A stretch of 64,000 nt of DNA from Halorientalis litorea (GTDB taxonomy: Archaea; Halobacteriota; Halobacteria; Halobacteriales; Haloarculaceae): positions 1,922,001-1,986,000 of the forward strand of contig NZ_CP095482.1 in the NCBI RefSeq assembly GCF_023028225.1, given 5' to 3'. How positions within the stretch are numbered: the first letter of the stretch is position 1; each line of letters opens with the position of its first letter. Positions 45,604 to 56,077 of this stretch are shown here, in pieces. The position numbers and the translations under genes are program-made. Under the pieces are notes generated by a model. That model had not been told where the DNA came from and made no database searches. It saw nothing but the letters and a program-made list of their open reading frames with translations.

Positions 45604-46728
45604 ATGAAGCGACGAACCTACCTTCGACGGACTGGCGCGGGCGTTGCGGGCGCGGCGTTGCTGGCTGGCTGTAGTAGCACCGACGAGAGCGGGTCGCCAG
45701 ACGGCTCGGACGGCAACGGCGGGACGACGACGGGGACGGCGACGGGAACTCCCGGCGAACCGAGCGGGACGCTCACCGTCGCCACGTACTCCTCGTTCAC
45801 CGGCGAGGACACGGCGGGCGCGTGGCTCAAGTCGGCCTTCGAGGAGGAGTACGCCGACGTGACCGTCGAGTTCACCACGCCGGACAACGGCATCAACCAG
45901 TTCGTCCAGCGGAAACAGCAGGGCGCGCCCGTCGAGGCGGACGCCTACGTCGGCCTCAACACCGGCGAACTCGTCCGCGTGGACGAGCAACTCGACGAGC
46001 AACTGTTCGTCCCCGTCGAGGACCAACTGGAACGGGCCGACACCGTCGAGGACTCGCTCCGCATCGACCCCGACGGCCGGGCGATTCCCTACGACACGGG
46101 GTTCATCTCGCTGGTCTACGACGAGGACGAGGTGCCGGACCCCGAGACGTTCGACTCCCTGCTCGAACCCGAGTTCGAGGACGGCCTCATCGCCCAGAAC
46201 GCCCAGCAGTCCGACCCCAGCCGGGCGTTCGTCCTCTGGACGGTTCACGAGTACGGTCCCGACGAGTACCTCGACTACTGGGACGGCCTCGTGGACAACG
46301 GCGTCCGCATCCTCTCGGACTGGGAACCGGCCTACAACGCCTACACCAACGAGGAAGCCCCGATGGTCGTCTCCTACTCGACCGACCAAGTGTACTACCA
46401 CGGTGAGGGCGTCGACATGTCTCGCCACCAAGTCGGCTTCCTCGACGACCAGGGGTACGCCAACCCCGAGGCGATGGCCACCTTCGCCGACTCGGACAAC
46501 CAGCGACTCGCCCGCGAGTTCATGAACTTCGCCCTCACCGAGGAGGCACAGGCCGAAATCGCGGTCCGGAACGTCCAGTTCCCCGCCGTCGCGGGGGTCG
46601 ACCCCGGCGGCGACTTCGGCCAGTACGCGCTCCGTCCCCCGGAGCCGGTAACGTTCACCTACGACGAACTCGCAGGCAACGTCGGAACGTGGATAGACGA
46701 CTGGGCGCGACAAGTCGTCAGCGGGTGA
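45604..46728 (+). CDS. thiB: Thiamine ABC transporter substrate-binding lipoprotein
   Basis: 374 residues. The N-terminus MKRRTYLRRTGAGVAGAALL has a twin-arginine signal ending in the lipobox LAGC, followed by a Gly/Thr/Asp-rich linker. The mature part is a class II binding protein: TLTVATYSSFTGEDTAGAWL, DAYVGLNTGELVRVDE, IPYDTGFISLVYDEDE and SYSTDQVYYHG match ThiB. It is anchored outside and delivers thiamine to the permease. The thiP start overlaps its stop by GTGA. Confidence 0.92.
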   Translation: MKRRTYLRRTGAGVAGAALLAGCSSTDESGSPDGSDGNGGTTTGTATGTPGEPSGTLTVATYSSFTGEDTAGAWLKSAFEEEYADVTVEFTTPDNGINQFVQRKQQGAPVEADAYVGLNTGELVRVDEQLDEQLFVPVEDQLERADTVEDSLRIDPDGRAIPYDTGFISLVYDEDEVPDPETFDSLLEPEFEDGLIAQNAQQSDPSRAFVLWTVHEYGPDEYLDYWDGLVDNGVRILSDWEPAYNAYTNEEAPMVVSYSTDQVYYHGEGVDMSRHQVGFLDDQGYANPEAMATFADSDNQRLAREFMNFALTEEAQAEIAVRNVQFPAVAGVDPGGDFGQYALRPPEPVTFTYDELAGNVGTWIDDWARQVVSG

Positions 46729-48515
46729 CCGGGCGGACGCTCGACCGCCTCGCGCTCCCAGCGGGCGTCGTCCTGACACTCGCGGTACTTGTCGTCGTCT
46801 TCTACTACCCCGTCGGGAGCGTCCTCGCCGCCGCCGTCAGTGACGACGGTGGACTCTCGCTCGCCCCGCTCCTCGCGGTTCTCGGTGACCCGTTCTACAC
46901 CGGCGTCGCACACCACGTCGTCACCGACCCGCTCTCGATTCCCGGCGGCGTCGCCGAGTGGGTCCGCGCCGGCCCCTCGCTGCCCTCGTTCGGCCTCCTC
47001 GGGTTCACCGCCTATCAGGCGGCCCTCTCGACCGGTGCCAGCGTCCTGCTCGGCCTGCCCGGCGCGTACCTCCTCTCCCGCTACGAGTTCCGCGGCCGGG
47101 CCACGCTGCGCTCGCTCACGATTCTCCCGTTCGTCCTCCCCTCCATCATGGTCGCCGTCGGCTTCATCGCCATGTTCGGGCGAACCGGCGTCTTCAACGA
47201 CTTGCTCGGTCTCGTGGGTCTTGGCCCGGTCAACCTGCTGTTCACGCTCGAACTCGTCGTCCTCGCACACGCCTTCTACAACGCACCGCTGGTGATTCGA
47301 CTGGTCACGGCGGCGTGGGAGGACGTGGACGCTCGACACGTCGAGACGGCGCGAGCGATGGGTGCCTCGCCCGTCCGTGCGTTCTGGGACGTGGTGCTCC
47401 CGCAGTTGCGGCCCGCGCTGTTGACCGCCGCGCTGCTGACCTTCCTGTTCACGTTCATGTCGTTCCCCATCGTCCTCGCGCTGGGTGGCCTCCAACTGGC
47501 CACCGTCGAGGTGTGGCTCTACGCCCGGGTGCAGAACCTCGCGCTGACGGAGGCGGCGACGCTCGGAGTCATCGAGACGGCGATTTCGCTCGCGCTCACC
47601 TACCTCTATCTGCGCTACGAGGCACGCCAGACGGCGACGCGAGCGGGCGGTCCCAGTCTGGAGCGGCGCGCGTTGCTGGCCGGACGGGCGACGCTCCGGG
47701 ACCCCCGCCGGGTCGCGCTGCTGGGCTACGGCGTGGTCGCACTCCTCGTGTTCGTCGGGCCGCTCGCCAGTCTGCTCGCCGAGAGCGTGACCGGTCCCAA
47801 CGGCGCGTTCACCACGGCCTACTACGAGTTCCTGCTGGAACAACAGGCCGCCACCGTCTCGGGGACGACCCGGCCGCTCCCCGCCGTCCGCAACTCGCTC
47901 GTGTTCGCCGCCGGGACGCTGCTCGTCGCGGTGCCGATGGGTGTCGTCGTCTCGCTGGTCGCCACACGGGGCGGCCGCGGGAGCCGTCTCGCCGAGGCCG
48001 GGTTGACCGCACCGCTGGCCGTCAGCGGCATCGTCGTCGGTCTCGGCCTGCTCCAAGTGCTCGTGTTCGGGACGGTGCTGGCCGGCCGACGCTACACCGT
48101 CACCGGACCGGTCGCCATCGTGTTGGCCCACGCCGTGGCGGCTTACCCGTTCGTCTCCCGGAACGTCACGCCCGCGCTGGCGAGCATCGACTCACAATTG
48201 GTCGCGGCCGCGCGGTCGCTCGGCGCGACGCGACTGCGGACGCTCGTGGACATCGAACTCCCGTTGATTGCGGCGGCCGTCGTCGCCGGGGCGGCGTTCA
48301 CCGTCGCCATCAGCGTGGGGGAGTTCGACTCCACCGTCCTGCTCGCGGAGGGCGTCGAGAGCTACACCATGCCGGTCGCACTGGAGCGGTACATCGGCAA
48401 CCGCTCGCTCGGGCCGAACCTCGGCCCCGCGACGGCGATGGGCAGCATCCTCCTGTTCGTGACAGCCGCCAGTTTCGTAGTCATCGACCGCGTCGGGGGA
48501 CGGTGGCAACCGTGA
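46725..48515 (+). CDS. thiP: Thiamine ABC transporter permease (double-length)
   Basis: 596 residues from GTG 46725, with two fused permease halves (about 12 membrane segments), as in ThiP and FbpB. Each half has an EAA loop that contacts the ATPase: ETARAMGASPVRAFWDVVLP and AARSLGATRLRTLVDIELP. The GTG overlaps the thiB TGA, and its own TGA overlaps the GTG of thiQ, so the three subunits are translationally coupled. Confidence 0.92.
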   Translation: MTGRTLDRLALPAGVVLTLAVLVVVFYYPVGSVLAAAVSDDGGLSLAPLLAVLGDPFYTGVAHHVVTDPLSIPGGVAEWVRAGPSLPSFGLLGFTAYQAALSTGASVLLGLPGAYLLSRYEFRGRATLRSLTILPFVLPSIMVAVGFIAMFGRTGVFNDLLGLVGLGPVNLLFTLELVVLAHAFYNAPLVIRLVTAAWEDVDARHVETARAMGASPVRAFWDVVLPQLRPALLTAALLTFLFTFMSFPIVLALGGLQLATVEVWLYARVQNLALTEAATLGVIETAISLALTYLYLRYEARQTATRAGGPSLERRALLAGRATLRDPRRVALLGYGVVALLVFVGPLASLLAESVTGPNGAFTTAYYEFLLEQQAATVSGTTRPLPAVRNSLVFAAGTLLVAVPMGVVVSLVATRGGRGSRLAEAGLTAPLAVSGIVVGLGLLQVLVFGTVLAGRRYTVTGPVAIVLAHAVAAYPFVSRNVTPALASIDSQLVAAARSLGATRLRTLVDIELPLIAAAVVAGAAFTVAISVGEFDSTVLLAEGVESYTMPVALERYIGNRSLGPNLGPATAMGSILLFVTAASFVVIDRVGGRWQP

Positions 48516-49561
48516 ACTCCGGCGTCGAACTCGACGGCGTGTCCGTCCGCTACGGCGACGTTCTCGCACTCGAAGACGTATCGCTGGCCGTCGACCCGGG
48601 CGAGTTCTTCACGCTCGTCGGCCCCTCGGGGTGTGGGAAGACGACGACCCTGCGGGCAATCGCCGGCTTCGAGACGCCGAGTTCGGGCACGGTCCGCATC
48701 GGCGGGCAGGACGTGACTGGTGTCCCACCCGAAGACCGCGACGTGGGTGTCGTCTTCCAGAGCTACGCCCTGTTCCCGCACATGAGCGTCCGCGAGAACG
48801 TCGGCTACGGCCTTCGCTTCCGGGACCCACCCGGCGGCGTCACCCCCGAGGAGCGCGTCGACGAACTGCTCGAGTTGGTGGACATGGCGGGGATGGGCGA
48901 GCGCGACCCCACGGCACTCTCGGGCGGCCAACAGCAACGCATCGCGCTTGCACGCGCGCTCGCGCCCGGTCCGGACGTACTCCTGCTGGACGAACCGCTC
49001 TCGGCGTTGGACGCCAGCCTCCGCGAACGCCTCCGGGTGACGGTGCGCGCCATCCAGCAGGAACTCGGGATTACGACGGTGTACGTCACCCACGACCAGA
49101 CGGAGGCACTCGCCATCAGCGACCGCGTGGCCGTGGTGTCGGACGGGCGTATCGAACAGGTCGGAACGCCCGAGACAGTCTACCGGGACCCCGCCTCGCG
49201 GTTCGTCGCGGAGTTCGTCGGCGACAACAACCTGCTCGACGGCGAGGTGACGGGAACCGACCCGCCCCGCGTCGCCGTCGCCGACGCCACGATACCGCTC
49301 CCCGCGTCGGCCAGCGTGTCGGCCGGCGAGTCTGTCACCGCCGTCGTCCGCCCGGAACACGTCCGTCTCGACGGCGGCGAGGCGGGACTCGACGCGGCCG
49401 TCACCGGCGTCGAGTTCCTCGGCGACGCCTACCGCCTCCACTGTGAGTGGGGCGACCGGTCGTTGCTGGTGAAAGCGAGCGACCGCGTCGCCGTCGGCGA
49501 GCAGGTCCGACTCGGCATCGACCCGGCGGACGTTCGCCTCCTCCGTGAGGGTGGCGGATGA
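48512..49561 (+). CDS. thiQ: Thiamine ABC transporter ATP-binding protein
   Basis: 349 residues from GTG 48512. Walker A GPSGCGKTT at about 36-44, Q-loop FQSYALFPHM, signature LSGGQQQRIALARAL, Walker B LLLDEPLSALD and THDQTEALAI. After residue 230 there is a TOBE-type regulatory domain (AVVRPEHVRLDGGEAGL, LGIDPADVRLL), longer than in enterobacterial ThiQ and more like FbpC/PotA ATPases. Specificity for thiamine rests on ThiB and context. The stop overlaps the next gene's ATG. Confidence 0.9.
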   Translation: MNSGVELDGVSVRYGDVLALEDVSLAVDPGEFFTLVGPSGCGKTTTLRAIAGFETPSSGTVRIGGQDVTGVPPEDRDVGVVFQSYALFPHMSVRENVGYGLRFRDPPGGVTPEERVDELLELVDMAGMGERDPTALSGGQQQRIALARALAPGPDVLLLDEPLSALDASLRERLRVTVRAIQQELGITTVYVTHDQTEALAISDRVAVVSDGRIEQVGTPETVYRDPASRFVAEFVGDNNLLDGEVTGTDPPRVAVADATIPLPASASVSAGESVTAVVRPEHVRLDGGEAGLDAAVTGVEFLGDAYRLHCEWGDRSLLVKASDRVAVGEQVRLGIDPADVRLLREGGG

Positions 49562-50601
49562 CCGGGGAGCGCGGCGGGAGCGACGACCCGGCCCCGAGTC
49601 TGGGCAAGGTCGACGCGTCGTTCTTCGAGCGCGTCATCTACCCCCACCTCGGGACCGACCGGGCGGACGTGACGGTCGGCCCACAGCACGGCGTCGATTT
49701 CGGCGTCCTCGAACTCGGGGACGCCGCCCTCGTCGCCGCGACGGACCCCCTCTCCGTCCTCCTCGAACTGGGCACAGAGCGGGCGGGTCGCCTCGCCCTC
49801 GACATCGTGACGACGGACGTGGCCGTCTCCGGCGTCGCCCCCTCGCACGCGACGGTGACGCTCACGCTCCCGCCGGGGATGGACGACGGGACGGTGGCCG
49901 ACATCTGGCGGGCGATGGCGACCCACGCCGCCGACCTCGGTATCGCCGTCACCGACGCACACGTCGGCCGCTACCCCGGCGTCACCGCGTCGTGGGTCGG
50001 CGGCGCGACGGTGTTCGGGGTCGGCGACCCGGCCGCCGTGGTGCGACCCGACGGCGCGACCCCCGGGGACGCACTCGTGGTCGCCACCGGCCCCGCTGCG
50101 GAGGTGGCGGGCCTGTTCTCGTGGCTGTTCCCCGACGAGCTCGGCCTGTCGGACGCCGACCTCGCGGCCGCACGGGACCGCGTCGACGACATCGCGGCGA
50201 CGGCCGACGCCATGGCGGCCCACGACACCGGGGACGTGACCGCCATGCACGACGCGACGGAGGGCGGCGTCCACGGCGGGCTGGTGGAGATGGCCGACGG
50301 TGCGGGTGTCCGCTTCGAGGTCGACACGGACGCCGTCCCGCTGGCACCCGGCGTCGAGGCGGTCTGTGACGCCGTGGGTGTCGACCCGTGGCGGGTCACG
50401 AGCGCGGGGACGCTCCTCCTAACCGTCGCGCCCGCGGACGCCGAGGCGGTGGTCGCCGCCCTCGAAGCCCGCGGGACGCCCGCCGGCGTCGCCGGGACCG
50501 TCACCGAGGGGGAGGGCGTCTACGTGGACGGTGAACGCGTCACGAAACCCCCGATGGACGCCTCGTGGGCGGCGATGGCCGACCTGCGTGGCGAGGACTG
50601 A
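49558..50601 (+). CDS. PurM/AIR-synthase-fold protein, paralogue B
   Basis: 347 residues, homologous over its length to the protein at 44497-45501. Here the metal position is retained ([14 protein letters not shown]), with [40 protein letters not shown] and [12 protein letters not shown]. It is the last gene of the thiBPQ transcript, overlapping thiQ by ATGA. Location suggests a role in thiamine phosphate phosphorylation or salvage (ThiL-like), but HypE- and SelD-like functions share this fold and the exact reaction is not proven. Confidence 0.82.
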   Translation: MTGERGGSDDPAPSLGKVDASFFERVIYPHLGTDRADVTVGPQHGVDFGVLELGDAALVAATDPLSVLLELGTERAGRLALDIVTTDVAVSGVAPSHATVTLTLPPGMDDGTVADIWRAMATHAADLGIAVTDAHVGRYPGVTASWVGGATVFGVGDPAAVVRPDGATPGDALVVATGPAAEVAGLFSWLFPDELGLSDADLAAARDRVDDIAATADAMAAHDTGDVTAMHDATEGGVHGGLVEMADGAGVRFEVDTDAVPLAPGVEAVCDAVGVDPWRVTSAGTLLLTVAPADAEAVVAALEARGTPAGVAGTVTEGEGVYVDGERVTKPPMDASWAAMADLRGED

Positions 50602-50662
50602 CGGGCCGCCCGCCGCTCGCGGTCCGATGCGTATTTCCACCTCGGGACGCTGGCACTCTCCC

Positions 50663-53335
50663 ATGGACGCGGCGCTTGGCCCGCCCGAGAAGATGGCCGA
50701 CCGGGCCGAAGAGTTGACGCCGATGATGGCCCAGTACTTCGAGCTGTGCCAGCGGTACGACGACTCCCTCCTGCTGTTTCAGGTGGGCGACTTCTACGAG
50801 GCGTTCTGTGACGCCGCCGAGCGCGTCTCCCGCCTCTGTGAGATTACGCTCACCAAACGCGAGGACTCCACCGGGACGTACCCGATGGCTGGCGTTCCCA
50901 TCGACAACGCCGAGAGCTATATCGAGACGCTACTGGACGCCGGCTACCGCGTGGCCGTCGCCGACCAAGTGCAGGACCCCAGCGAGACCACCGGCGTCGT
51001 GGACCGCGCGGTCACGCGCGTCGTCACGCCGGGGACGCTCACCGAAGACGAACTCCTGCGGACCGACGACAACAACTTCGTCGCCTGTCTCGTCCGCGAC
51101 GGCGACACTTACGGGTTGGCGGTGCTGGACGTCTCGACCGGCGACTTCTACGCGACGAGTGCCGACCGCGAGGCGGCCATCGCGGACGAACTCGGCCGGT
51201 TCGACCCCGCCGAGGCCGTCGTCGGTCCCGACGCCGGGACGGACGTGTTCCACGAGGAGTGCATGGTCACGCCCTACGACGAGACGGCCTTCGCCCCCGA
51301 CGCCGCACGCGAGACGGTCGCCGCGTACTTCGGCGACCCGGAGACGCTGCTGGCCGCCGACGCCGAGATACGCGCCTGCGGTGCCCTGCTCGACTACGCC
51401 GAGTACACGCGGGGGGCGGAGGGTGACGAGGACGGTGAGCGCGGGCGACTGGCGTACCTCACCCACCTGACGCGCTACGACCCGCGCGAGTACATGCTGT
51501 TGGACGCGGTGGCTCTGGAGAGTCTGGAACTGTTCGACCGCCGCGCCGTCCACGGCCGCGCCGGGGCGACGCTGGCCGACGTGGTGGACGAGACGGCCTG
51601 CGCGCTCGGGAGTCGAACCCTCAAAGACTGGCTCCGTCGTCCGCTGGTCGAACGCGACCGTATCGAGGCCCGCCACGACGCCGTCGCGGAACTCGTCGGC
51701 GACGTTCGCACGCGCGAGCGTCTGCACGAGAAACTGCGGGACGTGTACGACATCGAACGCCTCGTCTCGCGCGTCTCGCGGGGGCGGGCCAACGCCCGCG
51801 ACCTCCGCTCGCTGAAGGCGACGCTCGACGTGGTGCCCGACGTTCGCGCCGCCCTCGCCGACGCCGACTGTGCGTATCTACGGACCGTCCACGGGACCCT
51901 CGACGACCTGCCCGACGTTCGGGACCTCGTCGGCCGTGCCATCCGCGAGGAACCGCCCATCGAAATCACCGAGGGCGGGGTCATCCGGGAGGGATACGAC
52001 GAGCGACTGGACGACCTGCGCGAGACAGAACGCTCGGGGAAGGCGTGGGTCGACTCGCTCGAACAGCAGGAACGGGAGCGCACCGGCATCGACTCGCTGA
52101 AGGTCGGGCACAACTCCGTCCACGGCTACTACATCGAGGTGACCGACCCGAACCTCGACGCGGTGCCCGACGATTACACCCGCCGACAGACACTCAAGAA
52201 CTCCGAGCGGTTCTACACCCCCGAACTGAAGGAACGCGAGGAGGAGATACTCCGGGCCGAGAACCGGGCAGACGACCTCGAATACCGCCTGTTCACCGAG
52301 GTACGCGAGACCGTCGCCGCCGAGGCCGAGCGGGTCCAGTCCCTCGCGGACACGCTCGCGCGACTCGACGCACTCGTCGCGTTCGCCACCGTCGCCGCCG
52401 AACACGACTACGCCCGGCCGGAGTTCACGGCCGACCCGAAGACGACCCACGTCGACGGCGGCCGCCACCCAGTCGTCGAGCGGACCCAAGCCTCGTTCGT
52501 CCCCAACGACACCCGCCTCGACGCCGACGCGTTCCTCGCCGTCGTCACCGGCCCGAACATGAGCGGGAAGTCCACCTACATGCGACAGGTCGCGCTGATA
52601 CAGGTCCTCGCACAGGCCGGGTCGTTCGTCCCCGCCGAGGCCGCCCGCCTCTCGCTGGCCGACCGGGTGTTCACCCGCGTCGGCGCGAGCGACGACATCG
52701 CCGGGGGGAAGTCCACCTTCATGGTCGAGATGACCGAACTGGCCGACATTCTGGAACACGCCACCGACCGCTCGCTCGTCCTGCTGGACGAGGTGGGTCG
52801 CGGGACCAGTACGACCGACGGCCTCGCAATCGCCCGCGCCGTCACCGAGTACCTCCACGACGAGGTGGGCGCGCGAACCCTCTTCGCCACCCACCACCAC
52901 GAACTCACCGCCACCGCGGAGGCCCTGCCGGGGGCGAGCAACTGGCACTTCGCCGCCAGCGAGCAGCCGCCGCCGGCCGACGCGGGAGACGCGACGGTAA
53001 CGTTCGACCACGAGATACGCCGCGGGCCGGCCGACGCCTCCTACGGCGTCGAAGTCGCACGGGAGGCGGGCGTCCCCGACGCCGTGGTCGACCGCTCGCG
53101 GGAACTGCTGGACGCCGGGGCCGACACCGGGAAACCGACGGCATCTCCCGAGCGCGGCCGCCGAACGAACGGCCACGAACCCGCGGACGCACACGAAGTC
53201 GCCGACGAGGCTGGCACGGCCACGCAGACGCCACGGGACATCGAGTCGACGCTCCGCGAGCAGTCGCTGGCGGAGACGACGCCGCTCGAAGCCCTGCAAC
53301 TGCTCTCGGAACTGAAAGACCGTCTCGACGACTAG
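50663..53335 (+). CDS. mutS: DNA mismatch repair protein MutS, paralogue 2
   Basis: 890 residues from ATG 50663 ([20 protein letters not shown]). Domain I has [13 protein letters not shown] with the mismatch-inserting Phe-x-Glu. The ATPase has [41 protein letters not shown] and [14 protein letters not shown] charged, low-complexity linker (about 800-850: [16 protein letters not shown]) precedes a C-terminal helix. It is a full-length MutS1 type, not MutS2 or MutS5. Its last four bases overlap the convergent nucS gene. Earlier in-frame starts run into the preceding gene and are rejected. Confidence 0.95.
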   Translation: MDAALGPPEKMADRAEELTPMMAQYFELCQRYDDSLLLFQVGDFYEAFCDAAERVSRLCEITLTKREDSTGTYPMAGVPIDNAESYIETLLDAGYRVAVADQVQDPSETTGVVDRAVTRVVTPGTLTEDELLRTDDNNFVACLVRDGDTYGLAVLDVSTGDFYATSADREAAIADELGRFDPAEAVVGPDAGTDVFHEECMVTPYDETAFAPDAARETVAAYFGDPETLLAADAEIRACGALLDYAEYTRGAEGDEDGERGRLAYLTHLTRYDPREYMLLDAVALESLELFDRRAVHGRAGATLADVVDETACALGSRTLKDWLRRPLVERDRIEARHDAVAELVGDVRTRERLHEKLRDVYDIERLVSRVSRGRANARDLRSLKATLDVVPDVRAALADADCAYLRTVHGTLDDLPDVRDLVGRAIREEPPIEITEGGVIREGYDERLDDLRETERSGKAWVDSLEQQERERTGIDSLKVGHNSVHGYYIEVTDPNLDAVPDDYTRRQTLKNSERFYTPELKEREEEILRAENRADDLEYRLFTEVRETVAAEAERVQSLADTLARLDALVAFATVAAEHDYARPEFTADPKTTHVDGGRHPVVERTQASFVPNDTRLDADAFLAVVTGPNMSGKSTYMRQVALIQVLAQAGSFVPAEAARLSLADRVFTRVGASDDIAGGKSTFMVEMTELADILEHATDRSLVLLDEVGRGTSTTDGLAIARAVTEYLHDEVGARTLFATHHHELTATAEALPGASNWHFAASEQPPPADAGDATVTFDHEIRRGPADASYGVEVAREAGVPDAVVDRSRELLDAGADTGKPTASPERGRRTNGHEPADAHEVADEAGTATQTPRDIESTLREQSLAETTPLEALQLLSELKDRLDD

Positions 53336-54087
53336 TCCTCGGCGGGCGCGAGCGAGACGAACTCGTGCCCCTCCTCGGCCAGCAACTCGCGGGCGCGGTC
53401 GGTCACGGAGGGGGCGACCAACACGCCGCGCACCTCGGCGTCGGCGTGGAGGTCACGGCGGAGTGCCTCGACGTACCGCGTCAACTGCCCGACCGCGTCC
53501 GGGCCGACCCGCCGCCGTTTCAACTCGACGACGACCCGCCGCCCCATCTCGTCCTCGCCGAAGATGTCGACCGCACCCGCTGGCGTCTCCCGTTCGGTCG
53601 CCAGCGGCTCGAATCCCGACTCCACGAGGGCCGGGTCGGCCAGTATCCGCTCTCTGAGGTCTTCCTCGGTACCCGACAGCGCGAGGTCCTGCTCGTCGGT
53701 CACGTCGTATCGCGTGGCCCGGTCGACGCGCTCGAACCGTACCGTCAACTCCTCGGCGGGCGTCTCCCGGCGGCTGTACAGCTCGAAGGCCCCGTCGGTC
53801 ACGCGGGCCTCCTGCGTACAGCCCGGGGGTTGCCAGTTGACCGGCTGGTGCCCCTCGTCGGTGTGGACCAGCGTCGTGCCGTCGGGCTTGCAGACGACCA
53901 ACCGGTCGCCCGGCCCGAGCTCGCTCGACGCCCGTCCGTCGTAGTCGACGGTACAGCGGCCGAAGACCGTCACGAGGTCCCCCCGGTCGACCCCCTCGGC
54001 GACGAACGCGCGGGCCGCCGCCGGTGTCGGGGCGACGACGCCGTCGACCGCTCCGGGGTCGCTCGCCGTCTCGTCGTGGTTGCTCAC
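53332..54087 (-). CDS. nucS: Mismatch-specific endonuclease NucS/EndoMS
   Basis: 251 residues from GTG 54087. The N-terminal half is the dimerising DNA-binding domain ([44 protein letters not shown]). The C-terminal RecB-like nuclease has Asp174 ([10 protein letters not shown]), Glu188-x-Lys190 (VVVELKRR) and the QLTRYVEAL motif with Gln201. EndoMS cuts both strands at mismatches such as G-T and G-G, an alternative to MutSL. The start is supported by a TATA-like TTATTGAC on the minus strand centred about 27 bp upstream (near 54114). Confidence 0.94.
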   Translation of the reverse strand: MSNHDETASDPGAVDGVVAPTPAAARAFVAEGVDRGDLVTVFGRCTVDYDGRASSELGPGDRLVVCKPDGTTLVHTDEGHQPVNWQPPGCTQEARVTDGAFELYSRRETPAEELTVRFERVDRATRYDVTDEQDLALSGTEEDLRERILADPALVESGFEPLATERETPAGAVDIFGEDEMGRRVVVELKRRRVGPDAVGQLTRYVEALRRDLHADAEVRGVLVAPSVTDRARELLAEEGHEFVSLAPAED

Positions 54088-54141
54088 TGGCGGCGGGTAG
54101 TGCCGACCGGTCAATAAGGCCGTCGGGACTGCCTCGGGCGG

Positions 54142-54654
54142 TCACGTCCCGTGGCGGTCAGTCACCGGCCCGAAGTGGACCGGTCGCTCCTCGGCCAGCG
54201 ACGCGACGCGGAGGACCAACGACGCCCGCGCCGTCGCCGGGTCGAGTCGTTCGTCCGCGGCCAGTCCCACGAGGGTCCGCTTCGCGCCCGTGAACAGCCC
54301 CCGGAGGTACTCGCCGTCGGCCGTCGGCCGGTCCGCGTCGACGCCGACGAGCGCGCCGGGTCGCGGCCCGGTGGCGTCGACGCCGGGGAGGCCGAACCAG
54401 CAGACGAGATACGGCCGGACGTGCTCGCTCGTGACGACGAACAGTGCCTCGTGGGTCTGGAAATCGACGTACTCGGCGACGACATCCTCGAACGAGCAGT
54501 CGGTGGCGACCAGCGTGAACGACCCTGCACGCTCGACTGTCACGCCGCCCGCGAGCGTCGCCGCCAGCCGCCACTCGTGGGCACCCCACTGTGAACCGTA
54601 CAGGTCGTACCGACCGTTCGAGCGCGCCGCGGCGACGAGTGCTCTGTGCCCCAC
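54142..54654 (-). CDS. Conserved haloarchaeal protein (DUF6735-like), hypothetical
   Basis: 170 residues beginning MGHRALVAAARSNGRYDLYG, an opening I associate with a haloarchaeal family (probably DUF6735). The middle section FQTHEALFVVTSEHVRPYLV and the C-terminal FTGAKRTLVGLAADERLD look alpha/beta. There is no signal peptide or metal motif. It is upstream of nucS on the same strand but nucS appears to have its own promoter. Confidence 0.7.
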   Translation of the reverse strand: MGHRALVAAARSNGRYDLYGSQWGAHEWRLAATLAGGVTVERAGSFTLVATDCSFEDVVAEYVDFQTHEALFVVTSEHVRPYLVCWFGLPGVDATGPRPGALVGVDADRPTADGEYLRGLFTGAKRTLVGLAADERLDPATARASLVLRVASLAEERPVHFGPVTDRHGT

Positions 54655-54695
54655 GCGCGCCGCTGGTCGCGTTCTCGGACAAAAACGTGGGGCTC

Positions 54696-55880
54696 CTACC
54701 CCCGTATCTCGACCAGTTCCGCGTCCTCGACGGCTCGGCGCGCGCGCTCTGCGAGGTCGTCGGGTTCGGCCGCGCGCACGTCGTCGAGTCTGGCACCCGT
54801 CTCCGCCTGTGCCGGGGCGAAGCGGTCACACCCCGCGGGGATGGTCGAGTCGTCGAACGTCCCGATGTCGCGGGCGCGTTCGGTAATCTCGCTCTTGTCC
54901 ATCGTCAGGAGCGGGCGGAACACGGGCAACTCGGTCACGGGGTCGGTGGTGCCGAGGTTTCGGAGGGTCTGGCTCGACTTCTGCCCGATGGCTTCCCCGG
55001 TGGCGACGCCCACCGCGTCGGTGTCGCTCGCCACCACCTCGCCGACGCGCAGGCAGAACCGGCGAAAGGCGAGCATCCGGCCCCTGTCGAGGCTGTCGGC
55101 GATGTGTTCGACCGTTTCGCCGCCCGGGACCACCCGGAAGGGCATCTCGAAGTTCGGCGCGTATCGGGCGAGCGTCCGGACCGTCTCGGTTGCCCGCGCT
55201 CGGTGGTCCGGGCCGCCGTAGTCACCCAAATCGACGTACACCGGATAGATTGGACTGCCCCGCCGCAACATCTCGTAGGCGGCGACCGGCGAGTCGATAC
55301 CGCCGCTGACCAGCGCGACGACGGGGGCCTGCGTCCCCAGCGGTAACCCGCCCGGTCCCGAGACGTGCTCGAAGAAGACGAACGCCTCCTCGGCGCGTAT
55401 CTCGACGTTGAACGTCAGGTCCGGGTCGGTGAGGTCGACGGCCGGTTCGAACGCGTCGGCGACGGCGTCCCAGACGGCCTGCCCGCCCACCTCCTGTACC
55501 TCTTGGCTCGTCAGCGGGAACGAATCACCGGCCCGTCGCGCCTCCACGGCGAACGTGCCGCCGTCGTAGCAGGCCCGGGCCGCGTCGGCCAGCGCGTCAC
55601 AGATGGCGTCGGGGTTTGGCTGGACCGACAAGGCCGGACTTGTCGAGACGACGCCGAACGCGTCGGCGGCCACCTCGGCGGCCCGCTGTATCTGCGTGGT
55701 CGGTGCCCGGATACGCGGCCGGGTCGCGTGCTGTTCGACGCGGGCGTCGACGGCCCGGTCGGTCAGCAGTGCCTCGACGTTCTCGACCAACTGCGTCTCC
55801 ATGCGGTGGCGGACGCCGTGGCTCTTGGTACTCGCGTCCCCGTACCGCACGAGTACTGTCTCCGCCCCCGGCGGGTGCAT
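54696..55880 (-). CDS. thiI: tRNA 4-thiouridine sulfurtransferase ThiI
   Basis: 394 residues: an N-terminal ferredoxin-like segment, a THUMP domain (about 60-170; VSTSPALSVQP, GGQAVWDAV), then the PP-loop ATPase starting at VSGGIDSPVAAYEML (191-205). The C-terminal rhodanese domain of enterobacterial ThiI is absent, as usual in archaea. It adenylates U8 of tRNA and transfers sulfur to give 4-thiouridine; a thiamine thiazole role is unlikely without the rhodanese. The box GATATACG on the minus strand near 55903-55910 suits a leaderless start. Confidence 0.93.
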   Translation of the reverse strand: MHPPGAETVLVRYGDASTKSHGVRHRMETQLVENVEALLTDRAVDARVEQHATRPRIRAPTTQIQRAAEVAADAFGVVSTSPALSVQPNPDAICDALADAARACYDGGTFAVEARRAGDSFPLTSQEVQEVGGQAVWDAVADAFEPAVDLTDPDLTFNVEIRAEEAFVFFEHVSGPGGLPLGTQAPVVALVSGGIDSPVAAYEMLRRGSPIYPVYVDLGDYGGPDHRARATETVRTLARYAPNFEMPFRVVPGGETVEHIADSLDRGRMLAFRRFCLRVGEVVASDTDAVGVATGEAIGQKSSQTLRNLGTTDPVTELPVFRPLLTMDKSEITERARDIGTFDDSTIPAGCDRFAPAQAETGARLDDVRAAEPDDLAERARRAVEDAELVEIRG

Positions 55881-56044
55881 AGTGATGTGGAGTCGGGTCG
55901 GACGTATATCGGTTGCGAGGTGGCCACCACTGCGTTCCGGGCTGGCAGAGGACTGACAGGCGACCCGCGTTGTTACACGTTACCAGCCATGACGCGCCCT
56001 GCTGTTTGCTGGTTACGACGACGCTATTCGCGGAAATATGTCGA

Positions 56045-56077
56045 ACCCCAACTAGTGTGGCACGGATGTTTTACTAT
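56045..56077 (+). promoter_or_regulatory. bop promoter: UAS-like element and TATA box
   Basis: ACCCCAACTAGTGTGG at 56045-56060 resembles the bop upstream activating sequence bound by Bat in Halobacterium (ACC...ACTAG...G core). TTTACTAT at 56070-56077 is centred about 28 bp before the ATG and is the likely TATA box. A stronger-looking TATAAAAG at 56087-56094 is only 9 bp from the ATG, too near for a conventional box. The bat gene is not in the window. Confidence 0.55.

Noticed and set aside
46659-48131. A 490-codon minus-strand open frame
   Set aside because: Antisense to thiP; rich in Glu, Arg, Gly and Gln without domain signals.
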